Notes under the pieces: model-generated | Database searches by the model: none | Told to the model about the DNA's origin: nothing | What the model saw: the letters and a program-made list of their open reading frames with translations, nothing else | Assembly: GCA_002360495.1 (NCBI GenBank) | Contig: DEQO01000190.1 | Location: 1-41,432 of the forward strand | Source of the DNA: Flavobacteriales bacterium UBA3364 | Lineage (GTDB): Bacteria; Bacteroidota; Bacteroidia; Flavobacteriales_F; PHOS-HE28 | DNA length: 41,432 nucleotides | Direction: 5' to 3' | In this document: positions 32,731 through 41,109 of the stretch, one piece after another | Position numbering within the stretch: the stretch's first letter is position 1 | Layout of the letters: each line of letters begins with the position of its first letter | Translations under genes and position numbers: made by a program

Positions 32731-33066
32731 CGGATATGAACGCTTTATGTTGGCCACAAATGTGGGGTCCGGGATCCCGCCGCCCCAAGTACTGTTCCAT
32801 CGGTGTTCAACACGTGGCTGTTCGCGGCTGTCACGGATCCCACCCAACATCGACAGGGACCTGCGTTAGCATGGCGATACACGAAAGGTGATCTCACGCG
32901 TACGGCGCGGTCTCGCCAAAGCGGAGGTGCCTGCGGCCCGGTCTTCGGTGGTATGGACCCATCAGGACCCTTGGTCCCAGACACCAAGGGACCGACATGA
33001 TGTTGCTTTCGACCGTTATGTATCAGGTGGTCGCACTTCCACGCCCGACGGGCACCTGCCCGACAC
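32731..33066 (+). other. Non-coding gap of about 335 bases
   Basis: Between two same-strand barrel genes. Short frames exist on both strands but none has a signal peptide, motif or plausible start. I looked for tRNA-like arms and found none. On the minus strand, CACATTTG at about 32750 is a one-mismatch -7 candidate for the downstream barrel gene. Confidence 0.35.
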
Positions 33067-33813
33067 TCAGAACGCGTACCCGATCTTCAATCCGGCGCGG
33101 TAGCCCATGCTGCTGACACCGCTGGTGGAGGAGCCGCTCTTGGCCACGTCCACGTTGAGCGGAACAATGTCGCGGCCAAGCGCATCCTCCAAGGCCTGCT
33201 CCAGGTCTTCGGCCAATTCACCTTCACCGTTGAACTCGGCATCCACCTTCAGGGTGTAATACGACCAGCGCGGTCCGAAGAACACAAAGTCGAACACGAG
33301 CCGCTCGTTGAGAGCAAGGATCTGGTAGCCCGCATCGATGCCGAGACCGGCCTCGATAAGGTCCACCTGCAGGTTTCCGTAGGCAGTGCCGGAGACATCG
33401 GTACCCTCACCGGAAGCGCTCATTTCGGCCGTGAGGCGCATGTTGCTATAGCGGCCATAGGCGCCCATGTAGAAACCACGCGGCGCATCGCGTGTGTCGC
33501 TCTTCTCCAGGAACCATTTCACCTCAGGCGTGAAGAACACGCCGCTGAGCTTCCGGTTGGACGACATGTCGATCTCATCCGTTTGCAGGTCGAGCAATCC
33601 ACCATTGCGCCGCGGAAGCATGTAGCTCACCGTCATGGCCACGCTGATGTCCTGGTTCAACACCCGCTCGTAGTTGAGCGAGATGGTGCTCGCAAAACCG
33701 CTGCTCAGGCCAAGTTTGACGAGGTTGAGCCGCTGCGAAAGAACACCCGCCGTATCCTGCGCCTTGGTAACGAAAGCGGCAAGGAGACAACAAGCAAGGA
33801 TGAGGTAGCGCAT
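33067..33813 (-). CDS. Outer-membrane beta-barrel protein
   Basis: A 248-residue barrel protein with signal peptide MRYLILACCLLAAFVTKAQ. It has LNLVKLGLSSGFASTISLNYERVLNQDISVAMTVSYML, FTPEVKWFLEK, GFYMGAYGRYSNMRLTAEM, EAGLGIDAGYQIL, LVFDFVFFGPRWSYYTLKV and the final GYRAGLKIGYAF. An acidic stretch (GEGELAEDLEQALEDALG) inserted late probably forms an extracellular or periplasmic loop. The overall pattern resembles DUF3575-type barrels. It begins 30 bases after the lipoprotein gene and is likely in the same transcript. Confidence 0.87.
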   Translation of the reverse strand: MRYLILACCLLAAFVTKAQDTAGVLSQRLNLVKLGLSSGFASTISLNYERVLNQDISVAMTVSYMLPRRNGGLLDLQTDEIDMSSNRKLSGVFFTPEVKWFLEKSDTRDAPRGFYMGAYGRYSNMRLTAEMSASGEGTDVSGTAYGNLQVDLIEAGLGIDAGYQILALNERLVFDFVFFGPRWSYYTLKVDAEFNGEGELAEDLEQALEDALGRDIVPLNVDVAKSGSSTSGVSSMGYRAGLKIGYAF

Positions 33814-33843
33814 GGCGTGCGATGTAGGGTGGATCGGTGGGCA

Positions 33844-34455
33844 CTATGGTTTCCCGGCCGGCGGGGTGAGGAAGCCTTCTTCCTGCATCTTCTTCCGGAT
33901 GGCCACGACGATCTCATCCGTGGTAGTGATGATATCCGGTGGATCCACGGTGGAGCTGATGCCCGACCAGACGAGCTTGCGGCGCTCCACGGAATAGAAG
34001 TTCGATTCCACCTGGTAGCTCATGTCCGTACGCACGTAACCGGGATCGCTGAACAGCGGCACGGCATACCCGTAGAAACCGAAAGGATCCTCGTAGTAGG
34101 TGGGGTACGAACCCGGCACGTAGGTCTGCTCCTTGTCCACTTTCAACAGGCGCATCACCATCATGGCGTCGATGCTGTCGCCCTTGAGGCGCGTGACGAA
34201 AGGATCCACATCCATGGTGGTGGGCAATGCACCGAGGTACGCATGGGAGGCAACGGCACGGCCCTTGAACTGCTTGACCATCTCGTCCTCCACGGCATGG
34301 CGCGTATCCTCATTGTGCGTCAACGCGATCACGAGCATCTTCTTCACGCTGCCCTGCTGTACGGTCACGTCGGGATCGCGCCAGCTCTGCACGATGTGCG
34401 TGCCGGTGCAGGCGGTAAGCAGGAGCAGTAGGGGGTAGCGATAATATGCGCGCAT
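33844..34455 (-). CDS. DUF4136-like lipoprotein
   Basis: A 203-residue lipoprotein with lipobox LTAC (Cys16). The mature part starts TGTHIVQSWRDPDVTV, the form seen in a subgroup of DUF4136-like lipoproteins, followed by VKKMLVIALTHNEDTRHAVEDEMVKQF, an aromatic stretch (GSYPTYYEDPFGFYGYAVPLF) and a C-terminal strand-helix with LVWSGISSTVDPPD and EIVVAIRKKMQEEGFL. It mirrors the lipoprotein at 29729 in layout: same strand, followed by a barrel gene. The function is unknown. Confidence 0.85.
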   Translation of the reverse strand: MRAYYRYPLLLLLTACTGTHIVQSWRDPDVTVQQGSVKKMLVIALTHNEDTRHAVEDEMVKQFKGRAVASHAYLGALPTTMDVDPFVTRLKGDSIDAMMVMRLLKVDKEQTYVPGSYPTYYEDPFGFYGYAVPLFSDPGYVRTDMSYQVESNFYSVERRKLVWSGISSTVDPPDIITTTDEIVVAIRKKMQEEGFLTPPAGKP

Positions 34456-34471
34456 GTGGTGTTCTAGCCAG

Positions 34472-34479
34472 CGAAACTA
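34472..34479 (-). promoter_or_regulatory. Putative -7 element (TAGTTTCG) of the second lipoprotein-barrel operon
   Basis: The octamer, one mismatch from TAnnTTTG, lies 16 bases before the lipoprotein ATG. It equals the distal candidate before mraZ. Confidence 0.4.
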
Positions 34480-34710
34480 ACCATTCCCGATCACGGACCG
34501 GGGGGCTGCGTTCCCACGCGAACGCCGTGCCCGCCGCACCGTCGCACCGTTCGCCGGGACTTCCACCTCCAACATTTCATCGCTTCACGGGCACGATCCA
34601 TCTTGCGATGCACCGTGTTACTTCTTCGCTGTGGACTACGGAACCATCGTTCCAAGCCTTGGGGTCCACCCGAATAAGGTACAATAGCGGTAATATGGTG
34701 ATATTTCGCC

Positions 34711-36429
34711 ATGCATAGGTCCATGGCACTGCTGGGCGCCGGCCTGTCCCTTGTTGCTGGTCTTTTCGCGCAGGGCGTGACGGAGAAGCCCAAGCGCCTC
34801 GGGCTGGTGCTGAGCGGTGGTGGTGCGAAAGGCCTTGCCCACATCGGCGTATTGAAGGTGTTGGAGGAAGAGGGCCTTCGACCGGACGTGATCACCGGCA
34901 CGAGCATGGGTTCCCTCATCGGTGGGCTTTACGCGTGCGGGTACAGCGCAGCACAGATCGAGGCCATCGTGCTGGACATCCATTGGGACGATGTGCTCAC
35001 CAACAAGATACCGCTGGACCGTATCGCCATCGAGGAGAAGCCGTTCTATGGCCGGTTCTTGTTGGAACTTCCGTTCAACGGGCTGAAGCCGAGCATCCCC
35101 TCGGGCTTGATCCGCGGGCAGAAGATCGATGAGTTGATACGCCGCCTGACGTTGCCCTACCACGGTACGACGAACTTCGATTCGTTGCCCATCCCCTTCG
35201 CCTGTGTGGCCACGGACGTGGGCCGTGGACAGGCGGTTCTGCAGCGCCACGGCCTGCTGGCCGATGCCCTACGCGCCAGCATGTCCATACCTACGATATT
35301 CTCTCCTCCGGTGCGCGATACGATGTTGTTGGTGGACGGTGGCACGCTGCGCAACTTCCCGGTGAGCGACGCGAAGGACATGGGTGCCGACCTCGTTATC
35401 GGAGTGCAGGTGGGCGACGGGTTGGTGGCCGCCGAGTATCCGTACGTCCTGCCCATCTGGGGCGAGCAGGCCACCAAGGCGGGCTTCGACCTGCCGTACT
35501 CCGCAGGCATCAGCACCCAATACTTCGGACAACGGTCGGACCTGATCATCGAGAACCTGATGGTCGGGTTCAACGGCAATGAGATGCACGACCTCGACGG
35601 CATCATCCGGTTCGATCGGGCCAAGGCGCAAAGCGATGGCATCTCCTTCCGGCCCGACGTGTGGGTATTCCCATTCCTCAACGTGTATGCGATACTGGGG
35701 AAGTCGGCGGCATCGACGGATGTAGGCTATAGTCTATGGTTACCGGATTCCACGGGCGTCGACCAGAAGTTGGCGAGCTTCGGCACCAAGGTGGATTTCA
35801 CAGCCAACACGTTCGGTTTCGGGCTTACGCCGACCGTTGGGGTGGGCGGTGGTTTCCTGGCGTTGGACATGAACATGACCTGGACCGATGTGCCCCAGTT
35901 GGACAAGCCCGCATTCGCATTCGTATTCGGACCACGGCTGGGCAAATCGTTCAAGATGAAGAAACCCGGGAGTTCCGCACAACTCTGGGTGGGTGGCTTC
36001 CGCTTCAAGATCAATACCGGCACCACGGGATCGATCCCGCTGGCCGATGCACTGCCGGTGGACCAGTGGCAAAGCGGAGTGGACCAAGGCCAGGCACAGG
36101 TGGCCGAGCTCGATCAACAGGTGGAGGCGTGGTGGAGCAGCCTCTCGCCCTTGGAACAGGCCAACCCGATCAACGCTGCGAAATACAATTCGGCCAACGC
36201 GGTGCTCGATCGGACGGCCGGTTTCCTCAACGATGCGGAAAGTGCTGTGGCCAATGCGGAAAGCTCCTCGGTCGAGTACTCGATCGACAAGCGTCCGGAT
36301 GACATGTGGAACTTCATCATGGGCGGCCAGTACCAGTTCAACAAGCACTGGATGGTGCGCGCGGAGTTCGGCTTCCTGTCGTCACGCACGCAGTTGATCG
36401 CGGGCCTGCAGTACCGCTTCGGCCTCTAG
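34711..36429 (+). CDS. Patatin-like phospholipase fused to an unrelated outer-membrane barrel
   Basis: A 572-residue exported protein. Signal peptide (to about 21), then a patatin domain with GGGAKG (36-41), nucleophile Ser65 in GTSMG and Asp209 in VDGG, so the Ser-Asp dyad is intact. In the usual Bacteroidota form a POTRA and BamA-type barrel follow. Here the patatin part stops soon after LVIGVQVG (about 228-235) and passes into a different membrane protein: PIWGEQATKAGFDLPYSAG, SFRPDVWVFPFLNVYAILG (312-330), a helical insert (about 440-510) and a final barrel segment with DDMWNFIMGGQYQFNKHW and AGLQYRFGL. That second part resembles a stand-alone barrel family I know only as hypothetical. 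Frame is open throughout with no sign of a break. Confidence 0.85.
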   Translation: MHRSMALLGAGLSLVAGLFAQGVTEKPKRLGLVLSGGGAKGLAHIGVLKVLEEEGLRPDVITGTSMGSLIGGLYACGYSAAQIEAIVLDIHWDDVLTNKIPLDRIAIEEKPFYGRFLLELPFNGLKPSIPSGLIRGQKIDELIRRLTLPYHGTTNFDSLPIPFACVATDVGRGQAVLQRHGLLADALRASMSIPTIFSPPVRDTMLLVDGGTLRNFPVSDAKDMGADLVIGVQVGDGLVAAEYPYVLPIWGEQATKAGFDLPYSAGISTQYFGQRSDLIIENLMVGFNGNEMHDLDGIIRFDRAKAQSDGISFRPDVWVFPFLNVYAILGKSAASTDVGYSLWLPDSTGVDQKLASFGTKVDFTANTFGFGLTPTVGVGGGFLALDMNMTWTDVPQLDKPAFAFVFGPRLGKSFKMKKPGSSAQLWVGGFRFKINTGTTGSIPLADALPVDQWQSGVDQGQAQVAELDQQVEAWWSSLSPLEQANPINAAKYNSANAVLDRTAGFLNDAESAVANAESSSVEYSIDKRPDDMWNFIMGGQYQFNKHWMVRAEFGFLSSRTQLIAGLQYRFGL

Positions 36430-36437
36430 CTGACCGC

Positions 36438-37172
36438 TCACTCGGCGGGCTTTGTTTCGGCGGCCTTCTTCGCCTTCCCGCGCCCGATGGGGATGCCAAC
36501 GGAGGCGCTCAGCCACTGGAACTTCCATTGGTCCGCTTTGTCCACCCCGGTAAGGCCAGCGAAGTAGTGGACGCCGAAGTTCATGCCCAGGCCCTTGGAC
36601 AGTTTGTAGCGCGCACCGATCCCTGCGCCAAGTTCCACGCGGTGCAACTGGTCGCCGATCTTCTGCGTGTAGCTCAACTCATCATCGGCGGACTCCCGCG
36701 TGAACACATCCCGCCCACCGAGGATCAGGTTCCCGTAAGGCCCGGCATCGATGAAGACATGCTGCCCCAGTTTGCGTGTGATCATGAACGAGGTGGGGAT
36801 GCAGTCGATGCGCCTGCGCACAGTGGCGTCCGCCAATTGAACGTCCAAAGCCGGATCTCCGGTGGCATAGGGCTTCAGCTTGGCCTCGCCCAACACGCAC
36901 TTGGGCCAGGTCTCCGGATGGAAGTACCAGTTCTCCGAAAGCTTGATGTCGAAGTAGAGCCCTAGGTAGGGCGCGCGTGCCGGCTCCCCGCCCGGCACAC
37001 CATCCAGCGTGGAGGCGTTCAGACCCGTGGTGAGGCCGAACTCGATCTTGCCTGAGTTGAGATCGTCGCCCAGGATCAAGGCGATCAACACCTGGGTATG
37101 CGCCTTGGGCGACACGGCCACGAGGAGGAGCAGCAACACCCAACGCGGCCAATACCCCTGCATGCGGGCCAT
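36438..37172 (-). CDS. Outer-membrane beta-barrel protein, porin-like family
   Basis: A 244-residue barrel protein; signal sequence MARMQGYWPRWVLLLLLVAVSPKAHTQ, then IALILGDDLNSGKIEFGLTTGLN, YLGLYFDIKLSENWYFHPE, a loop with Pro and Lys, PTSFMITRKLGQHVFIDAGPYGNLILGG, VELGAGIGARYKLSKGLGMNFGVHYFAGL and the strand WLSASVGIPIGR, followed by a charged KAKKAAETKPAE tail. This matches the general outer-membrane beta-barrel domain family. ATGs at 37196, 37172 and 37163 are possible; 37172 best fits the signal peptide, since a CACCTTTG -7-like site ends only four bases before 37196. It converges with the patatin gene eight bases away. Confidence 0.83.
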   Translation of the reverse strand: MARMQGYWPRWVLLLLLVAVSPKAHTQVLIALILGDDLNSGKIEFGLTTGLNASTLDGVPGGEPARAPYLGLYFDIKLSENWYFHPETWPKCVLGEAKLKPYATGDPALDVQLADATVRRRIDCIPTSFMITRKLGQHVFIDAGPYGNLILGGRDVFTRESADDELSYTQKIGDQLHRVELGAGIGARYKLSKGLGMNFGVHYFAGLTGVDKADQWKFQWLSASVGIPIGRGKAKKAAETKPAE

Positions 37173-37264
37173 GGGAACAATTCGTATCCGGTCCATGCGC
37201 AAAGGTGCATGCTCTCCCCCATTCTGCAATGTGCCTTTCTTTGCCACGGCCGAAACGTTCGAAC

Positions 37265-38287
37265 ATGCTCCACCGGACAGTCCTCTGGCGCCACAAGGCC
37301 GACCGGATCATCACATTCGCGCTGGTGACCCTGGTGGTGGCCCTCCTGCTCAACCTGTACGCCCGCGTAGACTTTCATACACTGCAATTGCTCTGGGCGC
37401 TGTTCGGGCTGCTGATCGGTACGGCAGAACAGTTCTTCTTCACCGGGCGTGTCGCTCAGGCACCGGTATGGGTGCAATTGCTCCTGCGCATCGCCTTGAT
37501 CCCCTTGATCGCGTTATCCCTGGTGTCCGCGCTACTGGTACTGGGTGTGGTGCCCGTGGTCTTCGAACAGGCCGGTATCACCACCGTAGGGCAGCTCTGG
37601 ACCACGCGCACGGGCTTGGTGGTCAATTCGCTCATCGTGGCCACAGCGGTGATCCTCTTCATGGAGATGGAACGCATGGTGGGCACCCGCACCTTCCGCC
37701 GCTTCCTGACCGGGCGCTACGTCCATCCCAAGCGTGAACGCATCATCGTCATGTTCATGGACCTGGCCGACTCCACCATGTGGACGGAGAAGCTCGGCGA
37801 TACACGGTACTACGCCATGTTGAACGAGACCTTCGGGCGCATGGCGGCTCCGGTGCTCCGGAGCGATGCCGAGATCCTCAAATACATCGGTGACGAAGTG
37901 ATCTTCACATGGAGCGTGCCACGTGGCGCACGCGACGCACGCTGCCTCGACCTGTACTTCGACTTCCACGAGGCCATCAACCATGATCGGGACCATTACC
38001 AGCGCACGTATGGAATGGTGCCCCGTTTCCGCGCAGGCATCCATTGCGGCGAGGTGATCACCTCGCAGGTAGGAACGATCAAACGCATGATCGATCACAG
38101 CGGTGATGCCATGAACACATGCGCACGCATGGTGGGTGCAGCCAAAATGCTCGATACGGGCATGGTGGTCTCGGAAGATCTCCTTGCCGCGATGACCGTT
38201 CCGGAACGGTTCAAGCTGGGACCCTCCACTCCGGTGGAATTGCGGGGCAAGGTGCTGTCGGTGGCGGTGCGGCCGGTGACGCGTTGA
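37265..38287 (+). CDS. Membrane-bound class III adenylate/guanylate cyclase
   Basis: A 340-residue protein with four predicted membrane helices (about 15-32, 40-56, 70-97 and 117-135), then a cytoplasmic class III cyclase domain from about 158. Metal-binding aspartates are Asp166 (FMDLADST) and Asp210 (YIGDEV); a substrate-type Lys206 and the transition-state pair Asn284 and Arg288 (DAMNTCARM) are also present, so it looks catalytically competent. Lys at the specificity position favours ATP, but this is weak evidence. The N-terminal membrane unit has no recognised sensor. The start is the ATG at 37265; a longer frame begins at 37205. It ends seven bases from the convergent sthA gene. Confidence 0.88.
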   Translation: MLHRTVLWRHKADRIITFALVTLVVALLLNLYARVDFHTLQLLWALFGLLIGTAEQFFFTGRVAQAPVWVQLLLRIALIPLIALSLVSALLVLGVVPVVFEQAGITTVGQLWTTRTGLVVNSLIVATAVILFMEMERMVGTRTFRRFLTGRYVHPKRERIIVMFMDLADSTMWTEKLGDTRYYAMLNETFGRMAAPVLRSDAEILKYIGDEVIFTWSVPRGARDARCLDLYFDFHEAINHDRDHYQRTYGMVPRFRAGIHCGEVITSQVGTIKRMIDHSGDAMNTCARMVGAAKMLDTGMVVSEDLLAAMTVPERFKLGPSTPVELRGKVLSVAVRPVTR

Positions 38288-38294
38288 TCAGGGA

Positions 38295-39707
38295 TCAGCG
38301 CAACCCCAGCTGCATCCGCATGATCGCGTCGTACGTCGCGTACTTGTACAGGTCGCCGAGCGTCGGGTAGTTGAAGCAGGCGCGATTGAAGAGCTCCGCC
38401 GTCGCGTTCGATAGCATGGCCGTGAGACCGATGTGGACCAGCTCCGTGGCGTGCTCTCCCATCACATGCACACCGAGCAAACGCATGTCGTCGCGGTGAT
38501 AGAGCAGCTTGAGGAAGCCTTTGTCGTCGCCGATGATGTCGCCACGCGGAATGTCCCCATACCGTGCGCGGCCCATGACGTAGGGAATGCCCTTCTCCGT
38601 GAGCGCTGCTTCCGTCTCGCCCACGCAACTGGCCTCGGGTATGGTATAGATGCCGGTGGGAAGCAGCGGTGCGAGATCGCTCTTCAGCGCATTTCCGAAG
38701 GCGTGGAAAACGGCCACGCGGGCCTGCTCGATACCGGTCGCCGCCAGCGCAGGTGGACCGATGACATCACCAGCGCCGTAGATGTGCGGCACCTCGGTGC
38801 TCCTATAGTGTACCCCCACCTGCACCAGGCCACGCCTGCCCGGTGTGAGGCCCGCAGCGGCGAGGTCGAGCGACGCGGTATTGCTGCTGCGCCCGGCGCA
38901 GACCAGCACGCCGTCCGCCGCGATGGTCGTGCCCGACGAAAGCGTTAGCAGCACATCACCGGGGTCGGACGTGTCGCACTTCACCACCTTCTCCTTCCAA
39001 TGGAAACGCACTCCGTTGGCGTTCATGGCCGCCGCGAGGCCCCGTGATATCTCGGCATCCAGGAAGGGCATCAGCGTGTCGCGACCGTCCACGAGATGGA
39101 CCTCGGTCCCCAAAGCGGCGAAGGTGCCGGCGTATTCGCTGCCGATGACGCCGCCGCCCACCACAACGAGCTTCTTCGGCAGTGTCGTCAATTCCAGTAT
39201 CTCGTTTGAATCATGCACGCGGGGATCCGAAAAGTCGAATTCAGCGGGCCTTAAGGGTGAGGAGCCCGTGGCGATCAGGATATACTCGCCGTGGATCAGT
39301 GTCTCCGTTCCGTTCGTATCCACGATACGCACGGTATGCGCGTCAACAAAGCTTGCCGCACCATGGAAGCGGACCACACCCCGTTGCGCGAGCCGTTCCT
39401 CGGTCCGTTCCCGTTCGCGGCGCGAAACGTGCTTGGCGTGCCCCATGAAGTCCGCAATGGTGGCCTCACGGCGCAGTGACAGGTCAACGCCGAAGAGTTG
39501 GCGCGAGCGCCAACCCGAGAGCATGAGCGCGGTCTCGCGCAAGGTCTTGCTCGGGATGGTGCCCGTATTGATGCCCGCACCACCGATCAACGCCTGTTGC
39601 TCGATCAGGGCCGCCCGCTTGCCGAGCAGGCCTGCGGCCAATGCACCGCTCGTTCCAGCGGGTCCACCACCGATGACGACCAGATCGAAGTGGGAGGGAA
39701 CCGCCAT
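38295..39707 (-). CDS. sthA: Soluble pyridine nucleotide transhydrogenase-like flavoprotein
   Basis: A 470-residue member of the FAD-dependent pyridine nucleotide-disulfide reductase family. It has the FAD motif VVIGGGPAGTSGALAAG (about 10-26), GSSPLRP, the NAD(P) motif VVVGGGVIGSEYAG and IYGAGDVIG. The redox-active CxxxxC of other members is absent: the segment reads INTGTIPSKTLRET, with Thr and no Cys, which is typical of SthA, the enzyme that moves hydride between NADPH and NAD. It is the third gene after an RND pump subunit and its outer-membrane factor; the 16-base gap suggests shared transcription. The ATG at 39707 is preferred over a GTG two codons earlier. Confidence 0.88.
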   Translation of the reverse strand: MAVPSHFDLVVIGGGPAGTSGALAAGLLGKRAALIEQQALIGGAGINTGTIPSKTLRETALMLSGWRSRQLFGVDLSLRREATIADFMGHAKHVSRRERERTEERLAQRGVVRFHGAASFVDAHTVRIVDTNGTETLIHGEYILIATGSSPLRPAEFDFSDPRVHDSNEILELTTLPKKLVVVGGGVIGSEYAGTFAALGTEVHLVDGRDTLMPFLDAEISRGLAAAMNANGVRFHWKEKVVKCDTSDPGDVLLTLSSGTTIAADGVLVCAGRSSNTASLDLAAAGLTPGRRGLVQVGVHYRSTEVPHIYGAGDVIGPPALAATGIEQARVAVFHAFGNALKSDLAPLLPTGIYTIPEASCVGETEAALTEKGIPYVMGRARYGDIPRGDIIGDDKGFLKLLYHRDDMRLLGVHVMGEHATELVHIGLTAMLSNATAELFNRACFNYPTLGDLYKYATYDAIMRMQLGLR

Positions 39708-39723
39708 GACCACTGTGCCAGGT

Positions 39724-41109
39724 CTACCAGCCGCCGCCCAATGCGCGGAACAAGCTCACGGTGCTGTTCAAGCGTTGCGCGCGCGTGGCGCTCTCTTCAA
39801 GTTCGGCTTCGAACAGGGCATTCTCCATCAGGATCACTTCGAGGTAGCTGGTATAACCATAGTCGTAGCGCGCCTGTGAGAGTGTAAGCGCCTTGCGGGC
39901 GGCTTCCATCTGGGTGACGCGCGCTGCATTCTCGGCAGTGTATGTGCGGTAGTATTCCAACGAATTGTCCACATCGGTGAACGCCTGGAAGACCACCTGA
40001 TCGCGCTGTGCAGCCGCGATCACGATGCGCTGCTTGGCGGCTTCGGCGATCTTCTTGTTCCGGCCGAAGTTGAACAGGGGGCCTGCGAGCTGCCCGAAGC
40101 CGTTCGCCATGCCACCATCCGCAGTGAACAGGCTCGCCATTTCGGGACTGGCGAAGCCCAGGACGCCGGTAAGGCTCAGCGTGGGGAAGCGATTGGCCAC
40201 CGCCACGCCGGCACGTTCGGTCAGGGCCTGCACGTTGGCCTCGGCGGCCTGGATGTCCGGTCGGCGTTGCAGCAAGGTCGATGGCAATCCCATCGGAATG
40301 ATGTCCGGCGTGAGCTGTTGTTCGGTGTTCGGTCGGCCACGTTCGATGGTGCCGGAGCTCCGTCCTTGCAGCACACGCAGCGCGTTCTCCACCTGGCGGA
40401 TCTGCCGCTCGATATTGGGAATGGCGGCGGCAGCCTGCTGCTCCTGCTGGATCGATTGCAGTTTGTCCACTTCGTTGGTGTAGCCCTCATCGAAGCGTTG
40501 GCCGATGATGCGCGTATTCTCCTGTCGAGAGACCAAGGTGCGTTGCGCGATCAGGAGACGGTTGTCCAAGTCACGCAGGAGGAAGTAGGTGCTGGCCACT
40601 TCGGCGACCAGGCTCACTTGCAACGCCTTGTAATTCTCCTCCTGTTCCAGGTAGATGGCCAATGCGGCGCGGTTGGCATGCCGCAATTTGCCCCAGATGT
40701 CGATCTCCCAATTGACCTGTCCAAGGGCTTCCAGGAAACCGCCGTCCACACCGCTGCCGTTACGTTGCGCATCGATGCCTGCGCCACCACCACCACCGAC
40801 CAGGCTGTAGTTCACGGAGGGATACAGGTTCGTCTTCACCGCTCCGGCGAGCAGTCGGGCCTCTTCCACCCGCGCCGCCGCGAGCCACATGGTCCGGTTG
40901 CTGTCCAGCGTGGCCTGGATCAACTTCACCAACGCGGGGTCATCGTACAGCTGTGCCCACTTGATCAACGCACCGGTGTCCGCGTTCACCGGCTCAGCAT
41001 ATGTACTGTCCAAAGGAGGCGGTTCGTACACGTACTTCGGCCCCACCATGCAGCCGGGGACCAGCAACAGGATCGACAGGGCACCGCCAATGAGGTGTAT
41101 TATCCTCAT
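39724..41109 (-). CDS. RND efflux outer-membrane factor, TolC/NodT-type lipoprotein
   Basis: A 461-residue outer-membrane channel subunit of a tripartite pump. It has lipobox LLVPGC (Cys20), then MVGPKYVYEPPPLDSTY, the repeated helical hairpins of the family (WEIDIWGKLRHANRAAL; LLQRRPDIQAAEANVQAL), ASTYFLLRDLDNRL, and a closing duplicated pattern (ALTLSQARYDYGYTSYLEVILMENALFEAE). The length is standard for OprM/NodT proteins. Its ATG overlaps the stop of the RND subunit by four bases (ATGA), so pump and channel are probably translated together. Confidence 0.94.
   Translation of the reverse strand: MRIIHLIGGALSILLLVPGCMVGPKYVYEPPPLDSTYAEPVNADTGALIKWAQLYDDPALVKLIQATLDSNRTMWLAAARVEEARLLAGAVKTNLYPSVNYSLVGGGGGAGIDAQRNGSGVDGGFLEALGQVNWEIDIWGKLRHANRAALAIYLEQEENYKALQVSLVAEVASTYFLLRDLDNRLLIAQRTLVSRQENTRIIGQRFDEGYTNEVDKLQSIQQEQQAAAAIPNIERQIRQVENALRVLQGRSSGTIERGRPNTEQQLTPDIIPMGLPSTLLQRRPDIQAAEANVQALTERAGVAVANRFPTLSLTGVLGFASPEMASLFTADGGMANGFGQLAGPLFNFGRNKKIAEAAKQRIVIAAAQRDQVVFQAFTDVDNSLEYYRTYTAENAARVTQMEAARKALTLSQARYDYGYTSYLEVILMENALFEAELEESATRAQRLNSTVSLFRALGGGW

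Noticed and set aside
33045..33062. Small GGGCA/TGCCC hairpin after the barrel gene as a terminator
   Set aside because: Short stem, tight loop and no T-run.
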